Program-made: the position numbers and the translations under genes
Notes under the pieces: model-generated
Database searches by the model: none
What the model was told of the DNA's origin: nothing
The model's input: the letters and a program-made list of their open reading frames with translations, nothing else
In this document: positions 37,648 through 48,756 of the stretch, in pieces
Layout: each line of letters starts with the position of its first letter
How positions within the stretch are numbered: the stretch's first letter is position 1
Source of the DNA: Osmia lignaria lignaria
Lineage: Eukaryota > Arthropoda > Insecta > Hymenoptera > Megachilidae
Direction of reading: 5' to 3'
Length of the DNA stretch: 64,000 nt
NCBI RefSeq assembly: GCF_051020975.1
Contig: NW_027478173.1
Span: 124,001-188,000 of the forward strand

Positions 37648-40600
37648 ATATCTCGGAAACGAAGCGAGCTATGGCAAAATGTTAAGAGACCTTTTTTGTA
37701 GAGAATTAAGTTTCCTACTTTTTATGTTCTATGATATTTTTCGATCAGAGGCGTAGTTCTCGAGATATATCAAGATATTTAAAAGTTCCGAAGCCGCACC
37801 AACATAATAGAGATACAGAAACACCGTGGCCCCTTTCTTTGAGATAACTCTGCACGATTGCGAGCTGGAAATGCCACTTCCAGTTTAGCTGTGCAGAAGA
37901 AGAACAACAAGAAGAAGAAATATCTCGAAATATGTCCGTCAGGCCCCTTCCCTTGAGATAAATCTGCAAATATCTCGGAAACGAAGCGAGCTATGTTAAA
38001 ATGTTAAGAGACCTTTTTTGTAGAGAATTAAGTTTCCTACTTTTTATGTTCTATGATATTTTTCGATCAGAGGGGTAGTTCTCGAGATATATCAAGATAT
38101 TTAAAAGTTCCGAAGCCGCACCAACATAATAGAGATACAGAAACACCGTGGCCCCTTTCTTTGAGATAACTCTGCACGATTGCGAGCTGGAAATGCCACT
38201 TCCAGTTTAGCTGTGCAGAAGAAGAACAACAAGAAGAAGAAATATCTCGAAATATGTCCATCAGGACCCTTCCCTTGAGATAAATCTGCAAATATCTCGG
38301 AAACGAAGCGAGCTATGGCAAAATGTTAAGAGACCTTTTTTGTAGAGAATTATGTTTCCTACAATTTATGTTCTATGATATTTTTTGATCAGAAGCGTAG
38401 TTTTCGAGATATATCGAGATATTTAAAAGTTCCGAAGCCGCACCAACATAATAGAGATACAGAAACACCGTGGCCCCTTTCTTTGGGATAACTCTGCACT
38501 ATTGCGAGCTGGAAATGCCACTTCCAGTTTAGCTGTGCAGAAGAAGAACAACAAGAAGAAGAAATATCTCGAAATATGTCCGTCAGGACCCTTCCCTTGA
38601 GATAAATCTGCAAATATCTCGGAAACGAAGCGAGCTATTGCAAAACGTTAAGAGACCTTTTTTGTAGAGAATTAAGTTTCCTACTTTTTATGTTCTATGA
38701 TATTTTTTGATCAGATGCGTAGTTCTCGAGATATATCAAGATATTTAAAAGCTCCGAAGCTGCACCAACATAATAGAGATACAGAAACACCGTGGCCCCT
38801 TTCTTTGAGTTCACTCTGCACTAGTGCGAGCCGCAAATGCCACTTCCAGCTTAGCTGTGCAGAAGAAGAACAACAAGAAGAAGAAATATCTCGAAATATG
38901 TCCGTCAGGCCCCTTCCCTTGAGATAAATCTGCAAATATCTCGGAAACGAAGCGAGCTATGGCAAAATGTTAAGAGACCTTTTTTGTAGAAAATTAGGTT
39001 TCCTACTTTTTATGTTCTATGATATTTTTTGATCAGATGCGTAGTTCTCGAGATATATCAAGATATTTAAAAGTTCCGAAGCCGCACCAACATAATAGAG
39101 ATACAGAAACACCGTAGCCCCTTTCTTTGCGATAACTCTGCACTATTGCGAGCTGCAAATGCCACTTCCAGCTTAGCTGTGCAGAAGAAGAACAACAAGA
39201 AGAAGAAATATCTCGAAATATGTCCGTCAGGCCCCTTCCCTTGAGATAAATCTGCAAATATCTCGGAAACGAAGCGAGCTATGGCAAAATGTTAAGAGAC
39301 CTTTTTTGTAGAGAATTAAGTTTCCTACTTTTTATGTTCTATGATATTTTTCGATCAGAGGCGTAGTTCTCGAGATATATCAAGATATTTAAAAGTTCCG
39401 AAGCCGCACCAACATAATAGAGATACAGAAACACCGTGGCCCCTTTCTTTGAGATAACTCTGCACGATTGCGAGCTGGAAATGCCACTTCCAGTTTAGCT
39501 GTGCAGAAGAAGAACAACAAGAAGAAGAAATATCTCGAAATATGTCCGTCAGGCCCCTTCCCTTGAGATAAATCTGCAAATATCTCGGAAACGAAGCGAG
39601 CTATGGCAAAATGTTAAGAGACCTTTTTTGTAGAGAATTAAGTTTCCTACTTTTTATGTTCTATGATATTTTTCGATCAGAGGCGTAGTTCTCGAGATAT
39701 ATCAAGATATTTAAAAGTTCCGAAGCCGCACCAACATAATAGAGATACAGAAACACCGTGGCCCCTTTCTTTGAGATAACTCTGCACGATTGCGAGCTGG
39801 AAATGCCACTTCCAGTTTAGCTGTGCAGAAGAAGAACAACAAGAAGAAGAAATATCTCGAAATATGTCCATCAGGACCCTTCCCTTGAGATAAATCTGCA
39901 AATATCTCGGAAACGAAGCGAGCTATGGCAAAATGTTAAGAGACCTTTTTTGTAGAGAATTATGTTTCCTACAATTTATGTTCTATGATATTTTTTGATC
40001 AGAAGCGTAGTTTTCGAGATATATCGAGATATTTAAAAGTTCCGAAGCCGCACCAACATAATAGAGATACAGAAACACCGTGGCCCCTTTCTTTGGGATA
40101 ACTCTGCACTATTGCGAGCTGGAAATGCCACTTCCAGTTTAGCTGTGCAGAAGAAGAACAACAAGAAGAAGAAATATCTCGAAATATGTCCGTCAGGACC
40201 CTTCCCTTGAGATAAATCTGCAAATATCTCGGAAACGAAGCGAGCTATTGCAAAACGTTAAGAGACCTTTTTTGTAGAGAATTAAGTTTCCTACTTTTTA
40301 TGTTCTATGATATTTTTTGATCAGATGCGTAGTTCTCGAGATATATCAAGATATTTAAAAGCTCCGAAGCTGCACCAACATAATAGAGATACAGAAACAC
40401 CGTGGCCCCTTTCTTTGAGTTCACTCTGCACTAGTGCGAGCCGCAAATGCCACTTCCAGCTTAGCTGTGCAGAAGAAGAACAACAAGAAGAAGAAATATC
40501 TCGGAATATGTCCGTCAGGCCCCTTCCCTTGAGCTAAATCTGCAAATATCTCGGAAACGAAGCGAGCTATGGCAAAATGTTAAGAGACCTTTTTTGTAGA

Positions 40601-41833
40601 GAATTAAGTTTCCTACTTTTTATGTTCTATGATATTTTTTGATCAGATGCGTAGTTCTCGAGATATATCAAGATATTTAAAAGCTCCGAAGCTGCACCAA
40701 CATAATAGAGGTACAGAAACACCGTGGCCCCTTTCTTTGAGTTAACCCTGCACTATTGCGAGCTGCAAATGCCACTTCCAGCTTAGCTGTGCAGAAGAAG
40801 AACAACAAGAATAAGAAATATTTCGAAATATGTCCGTCAGGCCCCTTCCCTTGAGATAAATCTGCAAATATCTCGGAAACGAAGCGAGCTACGGCAAAAT
40901 GTTAAGAGACCTTTTTTGTAGAAAATTAGGTTTCCTACTTTTTATGTTCTATGATATTTTTTGATCAGATGCGTAGTTCTCGAGATATATCAAGATATTT
41001 GAAAGTTCCGAAGCCGCACCAACATAATAGAGATACAGAACCACCGTGGCCCCTTTCTTTGAGATAACTCTGCACTATTGCGAGCGGCAAATGCCACTTC
41101 CAGCTTAGCTGTGCAGAAGAAGAACAACAAGAAGAAGAAATATCTGGAAATATGTCCGTCAGGCCCCTTCCCTTGAGATAAATCTGCAAATATCTCGGAA
41201 ACGAAGCGAGCTATGGCAAAATGTTAAGAGACCATCTTTGTAGAGAATTAAGTTTCCTACTTTTTATGTTCTATGATATTTTTTGATCAGATGCGTAGTT
41301 CTCGAGATATATCAAGATATTTAAAAGTTCCGAAGCCGCACCAACATAATAGAGATACAGAAACACCGTGGCCCCTTTCTTTCAGATAACTCTGCACTAT
41401 TGCGAGCTGGAAATGCCACTTCCAGTTTAGCTGTGCAGAAGAAGAACAACAAGAAGAAGAAATATCTCGAAATATGTCCGTCAGGCCCCTTCCCTTGAGA
41501 TATATCTGCAAATATCTCGGAAACGAAGCGAGCTATGGCAAAATGTTAAGAGACCTTTTTTGTAGAGAATTATGTCTCCTATAAGTTATGTTCTATGATA
41601 TTTTTTGATCAGAAGCGTAGTTTTCGAGATATATCGAGATATTTAAAAGTTCCGAAGCCGCACCAACATAATAGAGATACAGAAACACCGTGGCCCCTTT
41701 CTTTGAGATAACTCTGCACTAGCGCGAGCCGCAAATGCCACTTCCACCTTAGCTGTGCAGAAGAAGAACAACAAGAAGAAGAAATATCTCGAAATATGTC
41801 CGTCAGGCCCCTTCCCTTGAGATAAATCTGCAA
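37648..41833. repeat. 13-mer HOR unit, copy 2 (4186 bp)
   Basis: This repeats 33462-37647 with the same 13-monomer order, including the private X and Y monomers, which occur nowhere else here. F carries AGAACCACCG in both units (36853 and 41039). The monomer after the unit (41834-42155) is class A, not G, so the run stops at two copies. Confidence 0.93.
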
Positions 41834-42960
41834 ATATCTCGGAAACGAAGCGAGCTATGGCAAAATGTTAAGAGACCTTTTTTGTAGAGAATTAAGTTTC
41901 CTACTTTCTATGTTCTATGATATTTTTTGATCAGATGCGTAGTTCTCGAGATATATCAAGATATTTAAAAGTTCCGAAGCCGCACCAACATAATAGAGAT
42001 ACAGAAACACCATGGCCCCTTTCTTTGAGATAACTCTGCACTATTGCGAGCTGCAAATGCCACTTCCAGCTTAGCTGTGCAGAAGAAGAACAACAAGAAG
42101 AAGAAATATCTCGAAATATGTCCGTCAGGCCCCTTCCCTTGAGATAAATCTGCAAATATCTCGGAAACGAAGCGAGCTATGGCAAAATGTTAAGAGACGT
42201 TTTTTGTAGAGAATTGTGTTTCCTACAATTTATGTTCTATGATATTTTTTGATCAGAAGCGTAGTTTTCGAGATATATCGAGATATTTAAAAGTTCCGAA
42301 GCCGCACCAACATAATAGAGATACAGAAACACCGTGGCCCCTTTCTTTGAGATATCTCTGCACTATCGCGAGCTGCAAATGCCACTTCCAGCTTAGCTGT
42401 GCAGAAGAAGTACAACAAGAAGAAGAAATATCTCGAAATATGTCCGTCAGGCCCCTTCCCTTGAGATAAATCTGCAAATATCTCGGAAACGAAGCGAGCT
42501 ATGGCAAAATGTTAAGAGACGTTTTTTGTAGAGAATTATGTTTCCTACAATTTATGTTCTATGATATTTTTTGATCAGAAGCGTAGTTTTCGAGATATAT
42601 CGTGATATTTAAAAGTTCCGAAGCCGCACCAACATAATAGAGATACAGAAACACCGTGGCCCCTTTCTTTGAGTTCACTCTGCACTAGTGCGAGCCGCAA
42701 ATGCCACTTCCAGCTTAGCTGTGCAGAAGAAGAACAACAAGAAGAAGAAATATCTCGAAATATGTCCGTCAGGCCCCTTCCCTTGAGATAAATCTGCAAA
42801 TATCTCGGAAACGAAGCGAGCTATGGCAAAATGTTAAGAGACCTTTTTTGTACAGAATTAAGTTTCCTACTTTCTATGTTCTATGATATTTTTTGATCAG
42901 ATGCGTAGTTCTCGAGATATATCAAGATATTTAAAAGTTCCGAAGCCGCACCAACATAAG
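41834..42960. repeat. Transition block of about 3.5 monomers
   Basis: Class A (ACTTTCT, CCATGG near 42010), two B monomers with GACGTTTTTTG, and the first part of an A monomer with TACAGAATTAAG. The block separates the V/M/P/S monomer repertoire on the left from the CTAGTGCGAGCC-rich repertoire on the right. It shows no gene or insertion. Confidence 0.75.
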
Positions 42961-44409
42961 AGAGATACAGAAACACCGTGGCCCCTTTCTTTGAGATAAC
43001 TCTGCACTATTGCGAGCTGCAAATGCCACTTCCAGCTTAGCTGTGCAGAAGAAGAACAACAAGAAGAAGAAATATCTCGAAATATGTCCGTCAGGCCCCT
43101 TACCTTGAGATAAATCTGCAAATATCTCGGAAACGAAGCGAGCTATGGCAAAATGTTAAGAGACGTTTTTTGTAGAGAATTGTGTTTCCTACAATTTATG
43201 TTCTATGATATTTTTTGATCAGAAGCGTAGTTTTCGAGATATATCGAGATATTTAAAAGTTCCGAAGCCGCACCAACATAATAGAGATACAGAAACACCG
43301 TGGCCCCTTTCTTTGAGATATCTCTGCACTAGTGCGAGCCGCAAATGCCACTTCCAGCTTAGCTGTGCAGAAGAAGAACAACAAGAAGAAGAAATATCTC
43401 GAAATATGTCCGTCAGGCCCCTTCCCTTGAGATAAATCTGCAAATATCTCGGAAACGAAGCGAGCTATGGCAAAATGTTAAGAGACCTTTTTTGTAGAGA
43501 ATTAAGTTTCCTACTTTTTATGTTGTATGATATTTTTTGATCAGATGCGTAGTTCTCGAGATATATCAAGATATTCAAAAGTTCCGAAGCCGCACCAACA
43601 TAATAGAGATACAGAAACACCGTGGCCCCTTTCTTTGAGATAACTCTGCGCTATTGCGAGCTGGAAATGCCACTTCCAGTTTAGCTGTGCAGAAGAAGAA
43701 CAACAAGAAGAAGAAATATCTCGAAATATGTCCGTCAGGCCCCTTCCCTTGAGATATATCTGCAAATATCTCGGAAACGAAGCGAGCTATGGCAAAATGT
43801 TAAGAGACCTTTTTTGTAGAGAATTATGTTTCCTACAAGTAATGTTCTATGATATTTTTTGATCAGAAGCGTAGTTTTCGAGATATATCGAGATATTTAA
43901 AAGTTCCGAAGCCGCACCAACATAATAGAGATACAGAAACACCGTGGCCCCATTCTTTGAGATAACTCTGCACTATTGCGAGCTGCAAATGCCACTTCCA
44001 GCTTAGCTGTGCAGAAGAAGAACAACAAGAAGAAGAAATATCTCGAAATATGTCCGTCAGGCCCCTTCCCTTGAGATAAATCTGCATATATCTCGGAAAC
44101 GAAGCGAGCTATGGCAAAATGTTAAGAGACCTTTTTTGTAGAGAATTAAGTTTCCTACTTTTTATGTTCTATGATATTTTTTGATCAGATGCGTAGTTCT
44201 CGAGATATATCAAGATATTTAAAAGTTCCGAAGCCGCACCAACATAATAGAGATACAGAAACAGCGTGGCCCCTTTCTTTGAGATAACTCTGCACTATTG
44301 CGAGCTGCAAATGCCACTTCCAGCTTAGCTGTGCAGAAGAAGAACAACAAGAAGAAGAAATATCTCGAAATATGTCCGTCAGGCCCCTCCCCTTGAGATG
44401 AATCTGCAA

Positions 44410-44731
44410 ATATCTCGGAAACGAAGCGAGCTATGGCAAAATGTTAAGAGACCTTTTTTGTAGAGAATTAAGTTTCCTACTTTTTACGTTCTATGATATT
44501 TTTTGATCAGAAGCGTAGTTTTCGAGATATATCGAGATATTTAAAAGTTCCGAAGCCGCACCAACATAATAGAGATACAGAAACACCGTGGCCCCTTTCT
44601 TTGAGATAACTCTGCACTAGTGCGAGCCGCAAATGCCACTTCCAGCTTAGCTGTGCAGAAGAAGAACAACAAGAAGAAGAAATATCTCGAAATATGTCCG
44701 TCAGGCCCCTTCCCTTGAGATAAATATGCAA
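44410..44731. repeat. Chimeric monomer: A left, B right
   Basis: AATTAAGTTTCCTAC and TTTTTACG (A side) are followed by GATCAGAAGCG, TTTTCGAG and ATATATCGAG (B side). HOR partners end at 47629 and 50205. An apparently separate copy, without the ACG change, ends at 60509. The switch lies in the 30 bp between TTTTTA and CAGAAGCG, which A and B share. Confidence 0.8.
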
Positions 44732-45489
44732 ATATCTCGGAAACGAAGCGAGCTATGGCAAAATGTTTAGAGACCTTTTTTGTAGAGAATTAAGTTTCCT
44801 ACCTTTTATGTTCTATGATATTTTTTGATCAGAGGCGTAGTTCTCGAGATATATCAAGATATTTAAAAGTTCCGAAGCCGCACCAACATAATAGAGATAC
44901 AGAAACACCGTGGCCCCTTTCTTTGAGATAACTCTGCACTAGTGCGAGCCGCAAATGCCACTTTCAGCTTAGCTGTGCAGAAGAAGAACAACAAGAAGAA
45001 GAAATATCTCGAAATATGTCCGTCAGGCCACTTCCCTTGAGATAAATCTGCAAATATCTCGGAAACGAAGCGAGCTATGGCAAAATGTTAAGAGACCTTT
45101 TTTGTAGAGAATTAAGTTTCCTACTTTTTATGTTCGATGATATTTTTTGATCAGATGCGTAGTTCTCGAGATATATCAAGATATTTAAAAGTTCCGAAGC
45201 TGCACCAACATAATAGAGGTACAGAAACACCGTGGCCTCTTTCTTTGAGATAACTCTGCACTATTGCGAGCTGCAAATGCCACTTCGAGCTTAGCTGTGC
45301 AGAAGAAGAACAACAAGAAGAAGAAATATCTCGAAATATGTCCGTCAGACCCCTTCCCTTGAGATGAATCTGCAAATATCTCGGAAACGAAGCGAGCTAT
45401 GGCAAAATGTTGAGAGACCTTTTTTGTAGAGAATTATGTTTCCTACAATTTATGTTCTATGATATTTTTTGATCAGAAGCGTAGTTTTC

Positions 45490-45508
45490 GAGATATATCG
45501 AGATATTT
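45490..45508 (+). repeat. Inverted repeat, left arm (reference monomer)
   Basis: GAGATATATCGAGATATTT is the left arm. Its reverse complement matches 45646-45664 at 17 of 19 positions, with a loop of about 137 nt. Inside the arm is the 8-bp palindrome GATATATC (45492-45499) and a 10-bp-spaced direct repeat of CGAGATAT (45489-45496 and 45499-45506). Class A monomers carry ATATATCAAG here and so have one more mismatch. Confidence 0.75.
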
Positions 45509-45555
45509 AAAAGTTCCGAAGCCGCACCAACATAATAGAGATACAGAAACACCGT

Positions 45556-45582
45556 GGCCCCTTTCTTTGAGATAACTCTGCA
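45556..45582 (+). repeat. Internal 27-bp direct repeat, copy 1 (reference monomer)
   Basis: This begins GGCCCCTTTCTTTGAGATAA and ends TCTGCA. It matches 45670-45696 at 24 of 27 positions, 114 bp downstream in the same orientation. The pair is present in every monomer I read, so it predates array expansion and may record how the 322-bp unit was built. In most monomers the copy-1 TAA closes the plus-strand frame that opens at ATGATATTTTTTG. Confidence 0.85.
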
Positions 45583-45622
45583 CTAGTGCGAGCCGCAAAT
45601 GCCACTTCCAGCTTAGCTGTGC

Positions 45623-45648
45623 AGAAGAAGAACAACAAGAAGAAGAAA
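45623..45648 (+). repeat. Purine-rich GAA/CAA triplet tract (reference monomer)
   Basis: This 26-nt stretch consists only of A and G except for two C residues, arranged as GAA, CAA and AAG triplets. It is present in all monomers. It is the only place where a triplet length change is seen (61404 and 62689). Common variants are GAGGAAGAAC, GAAGGAGAAC and GAATAAG. It behaves like a short microsatellite embedded in the satellite. Confidence 0.8.
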
Positions 45649-45664
45649 TATCTCGAAATATGTC
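45646..45664 (-). repeat. Inverted repeat, right arm (reference monomer)
   Basis: AAATATCTCGAAATATGTC pairs with the left arm at 45490-45508. The core AAATATCTCG recurs in direct orientation at 45696-45705, 50 bp further on, so each class B monomer holds the core twice on the plus strand and once on the minus strand. The function is unknown; a hairpin or a dyad protein site are both possible. Confidence 0.72.
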
Positions 45665-45669
45665 CGTTA

Positions 45670-45696
45670 GGCCCCTTCCCTTGAGATAAATCTGCA
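45670..45696 (+). repeat. Internal 27-bp direct repeat, copy 2 (reference monomer)
   Basis: This begins GGCCCCTTCCCTTGAGATAA and ends TCTGCA. It differs from copy 1 at three positions (T/C, T/C, C/A). The 114-bp offset is a multiple of three, so the TTG-AGA-TAA end falls in the same plus-strand frame in both copies. Confidence 0.85.
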
Positions 45697-45858
45697 AATA
45701 TCTCGGAAACGAAGCGAGCTATGGCAAAATGTTAAGAGACCTTTTTTGTAGAGAATTAAGTTTCCTACCTTTTATGTTCTATGATATTTTTTGATCAGAG
45801 GCGTAGTTCTCGAGATATATCAAGATATTTAAAAGTTCCGAAGCCGCACCAACATAAT

Positions 45859-48756
45859 AGAGATACAGAAACACCGTGGCCCCTTTCTTTGAGATAACTC
45901 TGCACTATTGCGAGCTGCAAATGCCACTTCCAGCTTAGCTGTGCAGAAGAAGAACAACAAGAAGAAGAAATATCTCGAAATATGTCCGTCAGGCCCCTTA
46001 CCTTGAGATAAATCTGCAAATATCTCGGAAACGAAGCGAGCTATGGCAAAATGTTAAGAGACGTTTTTTGTAGAGAATTGTGTTTCCTACAATTTATGTT
46101 CTATGATATTTTTTGATCAGAAGCGTAGTTTTCGAGATATATCGAGATATTTAAAAGTTCCGAAGCCGCACCAACATAATAGAGATACAGAAACACCGTG
46201 GCCCCTTTCTTTGAGATATCTCTGCACTAGTGCGAGCCGCAAATGCCACTTCCAGCTTAGCTGTGCAGAAGAAGAACAACAAGAAGAAGAAATATCTCGA
46301 AATATGTCCGTCAGGCCCCTTCCCTTGAGATAAATCTGCAAATATCTCGGAAACGAAGCGAGCTATGGCAAAATGTTAAGAGACCTTTTTTGTAGAGAAT
46401 TAAGTTTCCTACTTTTTATGTTGTATGATATTTTTTGATCAGATGCGTAGTTCTCGAGATATATCAAGATATTCAAAAGTTCCGAAGCCGCACCAACATA
46501 ATAGAGATACAGAAACACCGTGGCCCCTTTCTTTGAGATAACTCTGCGCTATTGCGAGCTGGAAATGCCACTTCCAGTTTAGCTGTGCAGAAGAAGAACA
46601 ACAAGAAGAAGAAATATCTCGAAATATGTCCGTCAGGCCCCTTCCCTTGAGATATATCTGCAAATATCTCGGAAACGAAGCGAGCTATGGCAAAATGTTA
46701 AGAGACCTTTTTTGTAGAGAATTATGTTTCCTACAAGTAATGTTCTATGATATTTTTTGATCAGAAGCGTAGTTTTCGAGATATATCGAGATATTTAAAA
46801 GTTCCGAAGCCGCACCAACATAATAGAGATACAGAAACACCGTGGCCCCATTCTTTGAGATAACTCTGCACTATTGCGAGCTGCAAATGCCACTTCCAGC
46901 TTAGCTGTGCAGAAGAAGAACAACAAGAAGAAGAAATATCTCGAAATATGTCCGTCAGGCCCCTTCCCTTGAGATAAATCTGCATATATCTCGGAAACGA
47001 AGCGAGCTATGGCAAAATGTTAAGAGACCTTTTTTGTAGAGAATTAAGTTTCCTACTTTTTATGTTCTATGATATTTTTTGATCAGATGCGTAGTTCTCG
47101 AGATATATCAAGATATTTAAAAGTTCCGAAGCCGCACCAACATAATAGAGATACAGAAACAGCGTGGCCCCTTTCTTTGAGATAACTCTGCACTATTGCG
47201 AGCTGCAAATGCCACTTCCAGCTTAGCTGTGCAGAAGAAGAACAACAAGAAGAAGAAATATCTCGAAATATGTCCGTCAGGCCCCTCCCCTTGAGATGAA
47301 TCTGCAAATATCTCGGAAACGAAGCGAGCTATGGCAAAATGTTAAGAGACCTTTTTTGTAGAGAATTAAGTTTCCTACTTTTTACGTTCTATGATATTTT
47401 TTGATCAGAAGCGTAGTTTTCGAGATATATCGAGATATTTAAAAGTTCCGAAGCCGCACCAACATAATAGAGATACAGAAACACCGTGGCCCCTTTCTTT
47501 GAGATAACTCTGCACTAGTGCGAGCCGCAAATGCCACTTCCAGCTTAGCTGTGCAGAAGAAGAACAACAAGAAGAAGAAATATCTCGAAATATGTCCGTC
47601 AGGCCCCTTCCCTTGAGATAAATATGCAAATATCTCGGAAACGAAGCGAGCTATGGCAAAATGTTTAGAGACCTTTTTTGTAGAGAATTAAGTTTCCTAC
47701 CTTTTATGTTCTATGATATTTTTTGATCAGAGGCGTAGTTCTCGAGATATATCAAGATATTTAAAAGTTCCGAAGCCGCACCAACATAATAGAGATACAG
47801 AAACACCGTGGCCCCTTTCTTTGAGATAACTCTGCACTAGTGCGAGCCGCAAATGCCACTTTCAGCTTAGCTGTGCAGAAGAAGAACAACAAGAAGAAGA
47901 AATATCTCGAAATATGTCCGTCAGGCCACTTCCCTTGAGATAAATCTGCAAATATCTCGGAAACGAAGCGAGCTATGGCAAAATGTTAAGAGACCTTTTT
48001 TGTAGAGAATTAAGTTTCCTACTTTTTATGTTCGATGATATTTTTTGATCAGATGCGTAGTTCTCGAGATATATCAAGATATTTAAAAGTTCCGAAGCTG
48101 CACCAACATAATAGAGGTACAGAAACACCGTGGCCTCTTTCTTTGAGATAACTCTGCACTATTGCGAGCTGCAAATGCCACTTCGAGCTTAGCTGTGCAG
48201 AAGAAGAACAACAAGAAGAAGAAATATCTCGAAATATGTCCGTCAGACCCCTTCCCTTGAGATGAATCTGCAAATATCTCGGAAACGAAGCGAGCTATGG
48301 CAAAATGTTGAGAGACCTTTTTTGTAGAGAATTATGTTTCCTACAATTTATGTTCTATGATATTTTTTGATCAGAAGCGTAGTTTTCGAGATATATCGAG
48401 ATATTTAAAAGTTCCGAAGCCGCACCAACATAATAGAGATACAGAAACACCGTGGCCCCTTTCTTTGAGATAACTCTGCACTAGTGCGAGCCGCAAATGC
48501 CACTTCCAGCTTAGCTGTGCAGAAGAAGAACAACAAGAAGAAGAAATATCTCGAAATATGTCCGTTAGGCCCCTTCCCTTGAGATAAATCTGCAAATATC
48601 TCGGAAACGAAGCGAGCTATGGCAAAATGTTAAGAGACCTTTTTTGTAGAGAATTAAGTTTCCTACCTTTTATGTTCTATGATATTTTTTGATCAGAGGC
48701 GTAGTTCTCGAGATATATCAAGATATTTAAAAGTTCCGAAGCCGCACCAACATAAT
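45859..48756. repeat. 9-mer HOR unit, copy 2 (2898 bp)
   Basis: This matches copy 1 marker for marker. Similarity between the third-position monomers continues to 48805, where CTAGTG replaces CTATTG of 45908. The unit shares its middle five monomers with the overlapping 8-mer HOR (47163-52314), so those five occur three times, ending at 44409-45697, 47307-48595 and 49883-51171. Confidence 0.9.

Larger units (their letters stand above)
45376..45697. repeat. Reference class B monomer
   Basis: Class B has AATTATGTTTCC, ACAATTT, GATCAGAAGCG, TTTTCGAG and ATATATCGAG. It lacks the class A XhoI site. It is usually linked to the second-half variant CTAGTGCGAGCCGC in the right third of the window. 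Private marks of this copy are GTTGAGAGACC and CCGTTAGG, shared with its HOR partners ending at 48595 and 51171 (GTTGAGAGACC also occurs near 19648 and 27376; CCGTTAGG also near 60157). It is used below as the frame for internal sub-repeat coordinates. Confidence 0.88.
42961..45858. repeat. 9-mer HOR unit, copy 1 (2898 bp)
   Basis: The match to the next 2898 bp begins just after a mismatch at 42960 (G against T at 45858), inside a monomer. Shared private marks are CCCCTTACC, GAATTGTGTTTCC, ATATTCAAAAG with CTGCGCTATT, ACAAGTAATG with CCCCATTC, AACAGCGTGG with CCCCTCCCC, TAAATATGC, CACTTTCAGC, TTCGATGATATT, and GTTGAGAGACC with CCGTTAGG. Confidence 0.9.

Noticed and set aside
33462..41833. Assembly artefact duplicating 4186 bp
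   Set aside because: Not excluded, but at least two base differences and distinct right flanks favour two real copies. Raw reads would decide.
45500..45512. TATA-like TATTTAAAAG
   Set aside because: An AT-rich word in a 61% AT repeat. There is no initiator or gene downstream, so I do not call a promoter.
45509..45625. Pol III box A/B-like words (TAGCTGTGCAG, GTTCCGAAGCC)
   Set aside because: Each deviates from consensus, and the order is B before A. T runs would also terminate transcripts. No tRNA or SINE structure is present.
45661..45725. CENP-B-box-like motif on the minus strand (CTTCGTTTCCGAGA)
   Set aside because: It shares TTCG with the mammalian box but lacks the required A and CGGG, so it is not a match by the core rule.
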